A stretch of 64,000 nt of DNA from Roseovarius nanhaiticus (GTDB lineage: Bacteria > Pseudomonadota > Alphaproteobacteria > Rhodobacterales > Rhodobacteraceae), in contig NZ_FTNV01000002.1 in the NCBI RefSeq assembly GCF_900156535.1, positions 496,001 to 560,000 of the forward strand. The letters are read 5' to 3'. A program made the translations under genes and the position numbers. Numbering within the stretch: the first letter of the stretch is position 1; every line of letters begins with the position of its first letter. Of the stretch, positions 10,340-20,189 are shown piece by piece. The notes beneath the pieces are model-generated. The model saw only the letters and a list, made by a program, of their open reading frames with translations. It was not told the DNA's origin and made no database searches.

Positions 10340-10374
10340 TTGCCCGCCGGGGCCGCACCGCCTATAGGGACGCC

Positions 10375-11070
10375 ATGACACGCGAAATCAAAGCCCTCTC
10401 CGTCCATCTGTTCACCGCGACCGGCATCGTCTTTGCCATGCTCGCCATGCTCGCCGCCGCGGACGAGCAATGGGGCATGATGTTTGTCTGGCTGGTCGTC
10501 GCATTCGCGGTGGACGGCGCCGATGGCCCGCTGGCCCGCAAATACGAGGTCGACAAATACGCGCCGCGCTTTGACGGCAATCTGCTCGACATGATCATCG
10601 ACTTCATCACCTACGCCTTCATTCCCGCCTTCGCCCTGTTCAAATCGGGGCTATTGCCGGGCTGGACAGGCTGGGCCGCAATCATCGTGATCACCTTCGC
10701 CAGCGCGATGTATTTCTGCGACCGCAGCATGAAGACCGAAGACAAGTCCTTTCGCGGTTTTCCCGGCTGTTGGAACATGCTGGTGCTGGTCCTCTTCGCG
10801 ACGTCGCCGCCCTTCTGGTTCACGCTGGGCCTGGTGACTGTGCTGGCCGTGGCGATGTTCCTGCCTTTGAAATTCATCCACCCCGTCCGCACCAAACGCT
10901 GGCGCGCCATCTCGCTGCCGATGATCTTCATCTGGACGTTTTTCGCCGGCTGGGCAGCCTGGGTCGACTTCCACCCCGAAAGCTGGGCGCATTGGGGACT
11001 GGTCATCAGTTCAGTCTACCTGCTGGGCGCGGGTGTGGTGCAGCAGATCGTGCCGGAGCGGCGAGGCTGA
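10375..11070 (+). CDS. pcs: Phosphatidylcholine synthase
   Basis: A 231-residue membrane enzyme of the CDP-alcohol phosphatidyltransferase family. The motif is complete: D47-G, D50-G-P-L-A-R55, then G68-x3-D72-x3-D76. The overall pattern (IKALSVHLFTATG at the N-terminus, SAMYFCDRSMKTEDKSFRGFP in the middle, FIHPVRTKRWR) matches bacterial Pcs, which condenses CDP-diacylglycerol with free choline to give phosphatidylcholine and CMP in the inner membrane. About eight hydrophobic segments are present. It is 35 bases downstream of xerC and probably separately controlled. Choline supplied by the choXWV system at 26-29 kb would be its substrate. Confidence 0.9.
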   Translation: MTREIKALSVHLFTATGIVFAMLAMLAAADEQWGMMFVWLVVAFAVDGADGPLARKYEVDKYAPRFDGNLLDMIIDFITYAFIPAFALFKSGLLPGWTGWAAIIVITFASAMYFCDRSMKTEDKSFRGFPGCWNMLVLVLFATSPPFWFTLGLVTVLAVAMFLPLKFIHPVRTKRWRAISLPMIFIWTFFAGWAAWVDFHPESWAHWGLVISSVYLLGAGVVQQIVPERRG

Positions 11071-11164
11071 CACCACGGCAACAGCGCCTCCCGAATTCTG
11101 TCAAACTACTGCCCCATTGACACGCTAGTCGGTGAAACGACAATGATTTGCAGAGGGCGTTGTT

Positions 11165-11857
11165 ATGGGGACGCAGCGGATCGCCGTTCTGGTCGATGGC
11201 GACAACATCAACGCAGCGCATGCGAATGAAATACTGTCCCGAGCAGGCAAGCTGGGCCGCGTTGACGTAGCCCGTGTCTATGCCGGGCTGAATCCGTCCT
11301 GCGAATGGCTCAAAACGCCGGGCTACCGGCTGTTCCATGCCGGAGCAGGCAAGAACGCCGCAGATATCCTTCTTTGCATCGATGCGATGGAATTGGCCAT
11401 GACGGGCGATCTGAGCACCTTCGTGATCGCCACATCGGACGGCGATTTCTCGCATCTCGTGCTTCGTCAGCGAGAGCGCGGTCTGCATGTTCTCGGCCTT
11501 GGAGAGGCAAAAGCACCTGAGTGCTTCCGCCTCGCCTGCTCCGAGTTCGCGACCCTCGAAGGTGGGAAGCTCGCTGCGCAGCCACCTACCTCAAGACCCG
11601 CGGTGCGCAACTGCTCGGTTCTTGATTGGAACATTCGCAAGATGATCGCCAGCGGTAGCGAGGCAGGACAAGGCATTCCGATCGCGGATCTAGGAAGGCT
11701 GATGGGTCAGAAGCACGGCACACGCATCGGCGACATGCCGGACAAGACATGGCGCGCCTATTTGACAAGCCGTGCGAAGCTCTACGATCTGGACCCACGT
11801 GGTCCGAAGGCAAAGGTGCGCTTCAAACCCGATGGCTTCGCAGCGCTACCTGTCTAA
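11165..11857 (+). CDS. NYN-domain putative ribonuclease with C-terminal LOTUS-like domain
   Basis: 230 residues. The N-terminal part (about 5-125) is a NYN/PIN-like nuclease fold with the expected acidic residues: D11 and D13 in VLVDGDNIN, a central Asp in ADILLCIDAMEL, and the SDGDF motif. The C-terminal part (about 150-230: IRKMIASGSEAGQGIPIADLGRLM...WRAYLTSRAKLYDLD) resembles an OST-HTH/LOTUS winged helix seen in LabA-like bacterial proteins. A role in RNA turnover is inferred from the family. Its stop overlaps the convergent ogt stop by 4 bases. Confidence 0.8.
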   Translation: MGTQRIAVLVDGDNINAAHANEILSRAGKLGRVDVARVYAGLNPSCEWLKTPGYRLFHAGAGKNAADILLCIDAMELAMTGDLSTFVIATSDGDFSHLVLRQRERGLHVLGLGEAKAPECFRLACSEFATLEGGKLAAQPPTSRPAVRNCSVLDWNIRKMIASGSEAGQGIPIADLGRLMGQKHGTRIGDMPDKTWRAYLTSRAKLYDLDPRGPKAKVRFKPDGFAALPV

Positions 11858-12309
11858 ATCAGCAGCCCGCTCGCGCCCTCGTGCCGAAGCAGCCAGACCT
11901 TCGTTTCGACCCCGCCCTTGCCCGAGAATCCGCCGAGCCCGCTTGTTCCCAGAACGCGGTGGCAGGGGATGATGATTGGAATCGGGTTGCCGCCGCAGCC
12001 GGTGCCGATGGCCTGCGCGGGTGCCTTGAGCGCGCGGGCCAGATCGCCGTAGCTGCGCGTCTCGCCATGGGGGATGGCGGCGATGGCGGCGCAAACCTCG
12101 CGCTGGAAGGCACTGCCGGCCACGCGCGTCGGCAGATCGAACTCGGTCAGATCGCCCGCAAAATAGGCAGAGAGCTGTTCCAGCGACCGCCGCAGGAGCG
12201 GCGTGTCATCCTGCACAAATGCGTCGTGCCAAGCGAGCGAGGTGATCGCGCCGTGCTCTTCCGTGACGCAAAGGGCGCCAAGCGGGGTTTTGAGGGACGC
12301 GCTCGGCAT
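11854..12309 (-). CDS. ogt: Methylated-DNA--protein-cysteine methyltransferase
   Basis: A 151-residue suicide alkyltransferase that removes methyl groups from O6-methylguanine. The active-site IPCHRV motif is intact, with acceptor C116. The HTH recognition segment (SYGDLARAL) and the conserved AIGTGCGGNPIPIIIPC stretch are present. The N-terminal domain is short, as in Ogt. It reads away from trpA on the same strand, 9 bases downstream of it. Confidence 0.94.
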   Translation of the reverse strand: MPSASLKTPLGALCVTEEHGAITSLAWHDAFVQDDTPLLRRSLEQLSAYFAGDLTEFDLPTRVAGSAFQREVCAAIAAIPHGETRSYGDLARALKAPAQAIGTGCGGNPIPIIIPCHRVLGTSGLGGFSGKGGVETKVWLLRHEGASGLLI

Positions 12310-12318
12310 GGCGCGGTG

Positions 12319-13110
12319 TCAGGCGGAATGGGCGCCGTCGGCCAGCCCCTTGACGAAGCTCAGCACGTCTGCGGGGCTGTCACCTGCCGCCAGCTTGGCC
12401 ACGATGGCGCTGCCGACGACCGCGCCATCGGCGACGCCTGCAATCGCCTTGGACGTCTCGGGCGTGCGGATGCCGAAGCCGACGATCACGGGCAGGTCGG
12501 TGACCGCCTTGATGCGCGCGACCTCGGGGGCGACGTCGCCCGCCTCGGCGGCGGCGGCGCCGGTGATACCGGTGATCGAGACGTAATAGACGAAGCCAGA
12601 GGTATTCTGCATGACCTTGGGAAGGCGCATGTCATCCGTGGTGGGCGTTGCCAGCCGGATGAAGTTTAGGCCCGCCGCCTGCGCGGGGATGCACAGCTCG
12701 TCATCTTCTTCAGGCGGCAGGTCCACGACGATCAACCCGTCGATGCCCGCTTCCTTGGCGTCCACCAGAAACCTGTCCACGCCGTGGTTATAGATCGGGT
12801 TGTAATAGCCCATCAGCACGATGGGCGTCGTGTCGTCACCCTTGCGGAACTCGCGCGCCATCTCGAGCGTCCGTTTCAGCGTCATGCCGCCCTTGAGCGC
12901 ACGCTGGCCCGCCAGCTGGATCGTCTCCCCATCGGCCATCGGATCGGTGAAGGGCAGGCCCAACTCGATGATGTCGACGCCCGCACCGGGAAGGCCCTTG
13001 ACCACCTCCAGCGACGTGTCGAAATCGGGATCCCCGGCCATGACATAGGCCACGAATGCCTTCTTCCCGGCGGATTGCAACTCGGCGAATTTGGCGTCGA
13101 TACGGCTCAT
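12319..13110 (-). CDS. trpA: Tryptophan synthase alpha chain
   Basis: A 263-residue TIM-barrel enzyme that cleaves indole-3-glycerol phosphate to indole and glyceraldehyde 3-phosphate. The catalytic pair is visible: E49 in DIIELGLPF and D60 in DPMADGE, with numbering like the enterobacterial enzyme. The phosphate-binding GFGIRTPE segment is present. No trpB neighbour appears in the window, so trpA is detached from other trp genes here. Confidence 0.95.
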   Translation of the reverse strand: MSRIDAKFAELQSAGKKAFVAYVMAGDPDFDTSLEVVKGLPGAGVDIIELGLPFTDPMADGETIQLAGQRALKGGMTLKRTLEMAREFRKGDDTTPIVLMGYYNPIYNHGVDRFLVDAKEAGIDGLIVVDLPPEEDDELCIPAQAAGLNFIRLATPTTDDMRLPKVMQNTSGFVYYVSITGITGAAAAEAGDVAPEVARIKAVTDLPVIVGFGIRTPETSKAIAGVADGAVVGSAIVAKLAAGDSPADVLSFVKGLADGAHSA

Positions 13111-13231
13111 GGCGGTCCCTCTGATTGATGCAACCGGGTTTGGCCCAAGCGCCGGTGGAAATCAATGGTCTGCTTGACGCCATGCGCCCCTCTGCCCTAG
13201 ATGCCGTGACTTTTGCATCGGGAGCGGCGTC

Positions 13232-14329
13232 ATGGGTTTCAAAATGGGTATCGTGGGCTTGCCCAATGTGGGCAAATCGACGCTCTTCAACGCGCTGACG
13301 CGCACCGCCGCCGCGCAGGCCGCGAACTTCCCCTTCTGCACGATCGAGCCGAATGTGGGCGATGTCGCCGTGCCGGATGCGCGGCTGGACACTCTGGCCG
13401 GGATCGCGGGCAGCAAGCAGATCATCCCGACGCGCATGACCTTCGTCGATATCGCGGGCCTGGTGAAGGGCGCGAGCAAGGGCGAAGGTCTGGGCAACCA
13501 ATTCCTCGCCAATATCCGCGAGGTCGATGCCATCGCGCATGTGCTGCGCTGCTTTGAAGATGGCGACGTCACCCATGTCGAGAACCGTATCGATCCCGTC
13601 GCCGACGCCGAGACCATCGAGACCGAGCTGATGCTGGCCGATATCGACAGCATAGAAAAGCGGATGCAGAACATCACTCGCAAGGTGCGCGGCGGCGACA
13701 AGGAGGCTGTCCAGCAGGAGCGCCTTCTGAAGTCCGCGCTTGCGGCGCTGGAAGAGGGCAAACCGGCCCGCACCGTGGATGTCGATGACGAAGACCTGCG
13801 CGCGTGGAAAATGCTGCAACTCCTGACCACCAAACCGGTGCTATACGTCTGCAACGTGGGCGAGGCGGACGCCGCCGAGGGCAATGCGCTCTCGGCCAAG
13901 GTGGCCGAGATGGCCGCCGCCGAGGGCAACAGCCATGTCGTCATCAGCGCCCAGATCGAGGAAGAGATCAGCCAGCTCGACGCCGAAGAGGCTGAGATGT
14001 TTTTGAGTGAGATGGGCCTTGATGAGGCGGGCCTCAGCCGCCTCATCAAAGCAGGCTACGAGCTACTCCACTTGGAGACGTATTTCACCGTCGGCCCCAA
14101 GGAGGCGCGCGCCTGGACCATCCGCACCGGCACCAGCGCACCCAAGGCCGCGGGCGTCATCCACGGCGATTTCGAGCGCGGTTTCATCCGCGCCGAGACC
14201 ATCGCCTATGATGATTTCGTGCGTCTGGGTGGTGAGCAACCGGCCAAGGAAGCGGGCAAGATGCGCGCCGAGGGAAAGTCGTATATCGTCAAGGACGGCG
14301 ACGTGCTGCATTTTCTGTTCAACACCTGA
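13232..14329 (+). CDS. ychF: Redox-regulated ATPase/GTPase YchF (OLA1)
   Basis: 365 residues, the standard length. P-loop GLPNVGKST (9-17), TIEPN-like switch I, DIAGLVKGASKGEG switch II, a coiled-coil insertion around 130-200 and the C-terminal TGS-like domain ending YIVKDGDVLHFLFNT. YchF binds ATP in preference to GTP and associates with ribosomes. It is divergent from trpA across about 120 bases. Confidence 0.95.
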   Translation: MGFKMGIVGLPNVGKSTLFNALTRTAAAQAANFPFCTIEPNVGDVAVPDARLDTLAGIAGSKQIIPTRMTFVDIAGLVKGASKGEGLGNQFLANIREVDAIAHVLRCFEDGDVTHVENRIDPVADAETIETELMLADIDSIEKRMQNITRKVRGGDKEAVQQERLLKSALAALEEGKPARTVDVDDEDLRAWKMLQLLTTKPVLYVCNVGEADAAEGNALSAKVAEMAAAEGNSHVVISAQIEEEISQLDAEEAEMFLSEMGLDEAGLSRLIKAGYELLHLETYFTVGPKEARAWTIRTGTSAPKAAGVIHGDFERGFIRAETIAYDDFVRLGGEQPAKEAGKMRAEGKSYIVKDGDVLHFLFNT

Positions 14330-14354
14330 AGGCACGCGCCGGGAAGGACGCCGG

Positions 14355-14578
14355 ATGACGGACAAAGGTACAGGCAGACAGAGCGTCGCAAGCCGGGTGA
14401 GCGGCTGCCCGTTGGGTGGCGCAGCAACCGAGGTGACGAGCATTTTATCTCAGCCAAGTCCCTCCTTCCGCACTTCTCAGCGGGCGATAGCAGACGCGCC
14501 AGCCCGCCGGAACGGGCAGGCTCTCGCCCGGCGCCGTCGGCTTGAGTCCGGGCTGGCCTGCTTTCCATCGGCCCACCC

Positions 14579-14582
<4 letters not shown>
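14355..14582 (+). CDS. Possible 75-aa leader ORF translationally coupled to glsA
   Basis: This frame starts MTDKGTGRQSV at 14355, has GAAGGA 7-8 bases upstream, and ends with a TGA that overlaps the glsA ATG by 4 bases (ATGA). glsA itself has no visible Shine-Dalgarno sequence (the bases before it are TTTCCATCGGCCCACCC), which makes coupling to an upstream frame attractive. The translated protein is Arg/Ala/Ser-rich and matches nothing I know, so it may be a regulatory leader rather than a functional protein, or a chance frame in GC-rich DNA. The surrounding 14330-14578 also holds a hairpin with CCCG/CGGG arms at about 14499-14522. Confidence 0.35.
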
Positions 14583-16782
<2,200 letters not shown>

Positions 16783-16783
16783 A

Positions 16784-17470
16784 TCAGTAGCTTGCCTCCG
16801 CCTTGCACGATACAGCCATTTCAGCGATCGAGGCGGTGTTCGGCAGGTTCAGCGCCAGAAGGGCCATCCGCGCCACATCCTCGGGCTGGGTCATGTCCTG
16901 CGCCGAATAATCCGTGATCGCGCCGGCCATGTCGGTGTTGACGTAGCTGGGGCAGATCGCGGTGGCCCGAATACCTTTGTCCCATCCGGCCTGCCTGATA
17001 CCGTGGGTCAGTGCGACCGCGGCGAATTTTGACACCGAATAAGCGCCGCTGGCCGCCGAGGCGACACGCTTGCCCGAGAGCGAGGCCAGCATGATCACCC
17101 GCCCCTCGCCCGAGCGGCCCAGCGCCTGCCATGCCGCGCGCACGAGGCGGCGGGGCGAATTGACGTTGACCTCCATCATCGCGGTCTGATCGGCCTCGCC
17201 CAGCGAGATCACATCGCCCAGCTCGATGATCCCGGCGCAGCAGATCACGGCATCGATACGGCCATAATGGCCCAGCGCGGCCTCGGCCCATGCGGCCTCG
17301 TTCGCCTCCATCGCATCGAAGGCACAGACATGGTGCTGCGCCCAGCGCGCATCGGCGTCCTGAGGGCGGCGCATCCCCAGCGACAGGCGCCAGCCCGCAT
17401 CCGCCAGCTTTGCGGCCACCTCGGCGCCGATGCCCCGGCTGCCGCCCGATATCAGTGCAACCTTGTCCAT
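16784..17470 (-). CDS. Short-chain dehydrogenase/reductase
   Basis: A 228-residue SDR. It has the cofactor motif GGSRGIG (8-14), the NxxG-like CCAGII segment, an N-V-N-S active-site Asn region and the catalytic YSVSK motif, with a conserved Ser in MLASLSGKR. After the catalytic core come ICPSYVNTDM, and a C-terminal loop with several cysteine and alanine residues. Substrate unknown; the neighbours give no clue. Convergent with the aminotransferase. Confidence 0.85.
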   Translation of the reverse strand: MDKVALISGGSRGIGAEVAAKLADAGWRLSLGMRRPQDADARWAQHHVCAFDAMEANEAAWAEAALGHYGRIDAVICCAGIIELGDVISLGEADQTAMMEVNVNSPRRLVRAAWQALGRSGEGRVIMLASLSGKRVASAASGAYSVSKFAAVALTHGIRQAGWDKGIRATAICPSYVNTDMAGAITDYSAQDMTQPEDVARMALLALNLPNTASIAEMAVSCKAEASY

Positions 17471-17542
17471 TATCTGCCCTCTCGTTCCGCGTTTGCCTGC
17501 ATGGTGCGAGGGCGCAGGCCGAATGGCAAGGCCGTGGCGGTC

Positions 17543-18772
17543 TCAGCTGAAGAGGCGCGCGAGTTGGCGGCAGGCACGGCGCGCGCGGTCTGTCTTGCCC
17601 GCCTCGAAAAACCCGTCGATCTGCTCCAGCGCCCCGCCGGTGCAGATGCTGTCGAAATCGCCCGGCGAAACGCCCGCCTCCCGCGTGATCAGGAGCGAGG
17701 TGAGGCGGCGCGACTTGGCACCATAGGAAAATTTGTAGGGCTCGTCCCCGCGCCCGAAATCATAAGTGTCGCAGCCCAGAAAAATCGCACATTCGATGGA
17801 ATGGAAATGCAGCGCCGCGGCAATGAAAGGCTCGGAAGCGGCTGGGTCTTGAGCGGCCGTCACGAAATGCATCATTCCCAGCCGCGGGTCCAGCACATGG
17901 CCCAGCGCACCAATCGGCACATCCCCGCGCCAAAGGATCGGCAGAAAAAGCGCGTCGATCTCAAGTGCGGCGGTCAGGATGCGGTCGAACGCGGTCTGCG
18001 CAAGGTCCGCGGCCTTTTGTGCCGCCGCGTCCCGCACCTGCGCGCCCTTGGCTGCCCGCATCGCGCGCAGCATCGCCAGATCGGCCTGGAAACCGGGGGT
18101 GTCGGAATGGGTGAACCTGTAGGCGCCGCTTGTGAAGTGCCGCGTCTTGAAGCTGCGATAGCGCGATGCGACCTCGGACGCGACACTGCTGTCCAGCCAA
18201 TCGTCGAAACTGTCCGGCAGCGCCACGCGAGGCGCGACGAGGCGGTCGATCTTGCCGTCGGCGCTGCGCTCGGGCGGCGCCTCGGCCCGGTAGCCGTTGC
18301 GGCGAAACGCGGCCAGCAGGCGCGCGGCACGGCCCAACTGCGCCATGTGACGCAGCGACAGACGCGCCCACGGCAGGCGCATCAGTCGCGCGGCCAGCGC
18401 GGCGATGGCGGCCTCCTCCTGCGCGGGATCGCACAAAAGCCCAGCCAGATCGCTGTGCAAAAGGCGCCCGCCGCCTTCGAGATAGGTCTGAAAGGCCCCG
18501 TTCGACCCACTCCACCTTGTGCTGTATTTCAGGGGCAGAACTGCGGCCATCGCGCCGCCGCCGCGCGGGCGTGCCACCAGAACGCTCCACCGATAGGGCC
18601 GCCCGGCAAAAGCCTGCTCCATCCAGTCCCAAGACAAAAACACGGTCGCCTCCGGGTCGGATGCCTCCAGCGCCTTCCACTCGCGCTCGAGCGCGCGAAA
18701 CCGGGCGATGTCGTCGACGATCTCGACGCTAAGATCCGCGCCATCCTGCGCGCTTGCCGTCTGCGCCGTCAC
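17543..18772 (-). CDS. CelD/BcsL-type GNAT acetyltransferase
   Basis: About 409 residues from a GTG at 18772 that overlaps the upstream gene's TGA (GTGA); an ATG at 18829 is possible but lies inside that gene. The arrangement is the acetyltransferase_6 fold: N-terminal half with FLSWDWMEQAFAGRPYRW and a C-terminal GNAT half with FLPILWRGDVPIGALGHVLD and the closing YDFGRGDEPYKFSYGAKS stretch. Relatives act in exopolysaccharide or cell-surface modification, but this substrate is unknown. It is translationally coupled to the phosphotransferase-like gene upstream. Confidence 0.75.
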   Translation of the reverse strand: MTAQTASAQDGADLSVEIVDDIARFRALEREWKALEASDPEATVFLSWDWMEQAFAGRPYRWSVLVARPRGGGAMAAVLPLKYSTRWSGSNGAFQTYLEGGGRLLHSDLAGLLCDPAQEEAAIAALAARLMRLPWARLSLRHMAQLGRAARLLAAFRRNGYRAEAPPERSADGKIDRLVAPRVALPDSFDDWLDSSVASEVASRYRSFKTRHFTSGAYRFTHSDTPGFQADLAMLRAMRAAKGAQVRDAAAQKAADLAQTAFDRILTAALEIDALFLPILWRGDVPIGALGHVLDPRLGMMHFVTAAQDPAASEPFIAAALHFHSIECAIFLGCDTYDFGRGDEPYKFSYGAKSRRLTSLLITREAGVSPGDFDSICTGGALEQIDGFFEAGKTDRARRACRQLARLFS

Positions 18773-19821
18773 GCCGGCACCCTCATTTGGTCGGGTCTGC
18801 CCCCTGCCGCCCGGCTGAGAATTTGGCAAAACACCGTCTCGGCCTCTTCGAAATCACGCTGCAATGGCGCGGTCAGGGCGTTGCGCTGCGCGAAATGCGC
18901 TCCTACCCGGCACAGATGCGCGGCAAATTCGGGATGCACCCCCACATCGTCGCGGCTACGGATTCGGGTCTTGGACAGCCAGCCCCGGCTTTGCGCCTCG
19001 TCAATGATCAGCTGGAAACGTTGCAGCACGTGCAGTGTGGTATAGAGCGACAGGTAATCCAGATACGGCTCCAGCGCGTGAGGGCCGGAGGCGTCGAAGG
19101 CAGAGACGATCATGTCTTCCATCTGGTCGGGCGGAACGGGCCAAGCCTCGTCCCCGAGGAGCCACGCCAGATCCTCGGCGCCGTGACGCACGCCGCAATA
19201 TTCCAGATCGAACCAGCGCACCTTGTCATCGGGGCCCATGGCCGCGTTGCCCGATCGGCAATCCCATTTGACGAATTGCACCGCCGGGCGCAGCGCCGCC
19301 TCGGCCAATGCGGCCCGGTCGATCCCCATGCCGCGCCCTTGCGAATAGGGCGCCAGCGCCTCTACCCCATCCGCGAAATTGGCAATCCAGTCCGCATTGA
19401 TGCCCAGATGCGGCATCTGCTCGTTCAAGCCTGCGGCACGGGCCGCCGCCTGAATGCGAAAGATCGCGGCCACAGCCTGATACGCGGTATCGGCCCTTTG
19501 CGCGCGGCCCAGCTTGACGATCTCCTGATTCAGCCTGCGACCCCCGACATCGGATTGGAACATGATCTCGCCCACCACGCCCAGGCATTGTGGCACATCA
19601 TCCGACAGCGCGCCGATATGCGTCAGCGCAAATGCCTCGAGGTGGGTCCGCCGGAAATTGGGGCGCAGTGTACCGATGACACTTCGGCTGGGCATGACAA
19701 GACGCCAGCTTGCCCGGCTTTCTCCGCCGGGGGCCGAGCTGTCGATGACCGCCTCGCCGAAATGCGCTTCGGCGGCGGCGATCAGCCGCGCCAGGCGCTT
19801 TGCATTGCTTTTCTTGCCCAT
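18769..19821 (-). CDS. Aminoglycoside-phosphotransferase-like (APH fold) kinase
   Basis: 350 residues from the ATG at 19821, chosen because AAGGGG lies just upstream (complement of CCCCTT) and the long extension to 20007 looks non-coding. The kinase-like core is visible as VQFVKWDCRSGNAAM followed by VRWFDLEYCGVRHGAEDLAWLL, equivalent to the APH catalytic HxDxxxxN and Mg-binding D motifs; the usual H of the catalytic loop is replaced by K-W. Such proteins phosphorylate small alcohols, sugars or choline-like substrates; true antibiotic resistance is unlikely. It forms an operon with the GNAT gene and is divergent from the collagen-like gene. Confidence 0.65.
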   Translation of the reverse strand: MGKKSNAKRLARLIAAAEAHFGEAVIDSSAPGGESRASWRLVMPSRSVIGTLRPNFRRTHLEAFALTHIGALSDDVPQCLGVVGEIMFQSDVGGRRLNQEIVKLGRAQRADTAYQAVAAIFRIQAAARAAGLNEQMPHLGINADWIANFADGVEALAPYSQGRGMGIDRAALAEAALRPAVQFVKWDCRSGNAAMGPDDKVRWFDLEYCGVRHGAEDLAWLLGDEAWPVPPDQMEDMIVSAFDASGPHALEPYLDYLSLYTTLHVLQRFQLIIDEAQSRGWLSKTRIRSRDDVGVHPEFAAHLCRVGAHFAQRNALTAPLQRDFEEAETVFCQILSRAAGGRPDQMRVPA

Positions 19822-20189
19822 GAAGGCCCCTTGCCTTGTCGCGCTGTCTTGGATGCCGCACTGCCAATGCCGCGCCGGGCCTATCCTAGCAACCAATCGT
19901 GGCGATTCTTTGAAAGCGATATCGCAAACCGAATCGCCTTTCGTGTCACTGGCGCGACCGCATGAGGGCAATTGACCACCTAGACGCGGCAATGCCCTAA
20001 TCACCAATGGATTGTTTCCGGGGCTGCCCGGAAAAGTCCATATTTTACCTCAATTTAAATCTTTTATTGCCTGCTTCGCTCAAGCTCTCGTACCTCTTTT
20101 CCCCTGACCAAACCGCTGGGAACCTGCCGCCTCTGGCGCTCTTTCCCGCGCGCTGGATCGTTCAGTTACGAGTTGGGAAGGCAAGTTTC
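19822..20189 (+). promoter_or_regulatory. Divergent intergenic region, kinase-like gene / collagen-like gene
   Basis: 368 bases with no gene. It must contain the promoter of the minus-strand kinase/GNAT pair and of the plus-strand collagen-like gene. The stretch 20039-20075 is markedly AT-rich (TATTTTACCTCAATTTAAATC...) compared with its surroundings, so a promoter there is plausible. A GGGAAG ribosome-binding site sits at 20175-20180, ten bases before the ATG at 20190. No operator was identified. Confidence 0.4.

Noticed and set aside
14330..14578. Riboswitch or RNase P/tmRNA fragment before glsA
   Set aside because: I compared by eye with SAM-II, SAM/SAH, SAH, cobalamin, RNase P and tmRNA core sequences and found no match. 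A covariance-model search would decide.
18769..19821. Aminoglycoside resistance gene
   Set aside because: The kinase-like fold is broad and the catalytic-loop His is not present; no resistance or mobile context.
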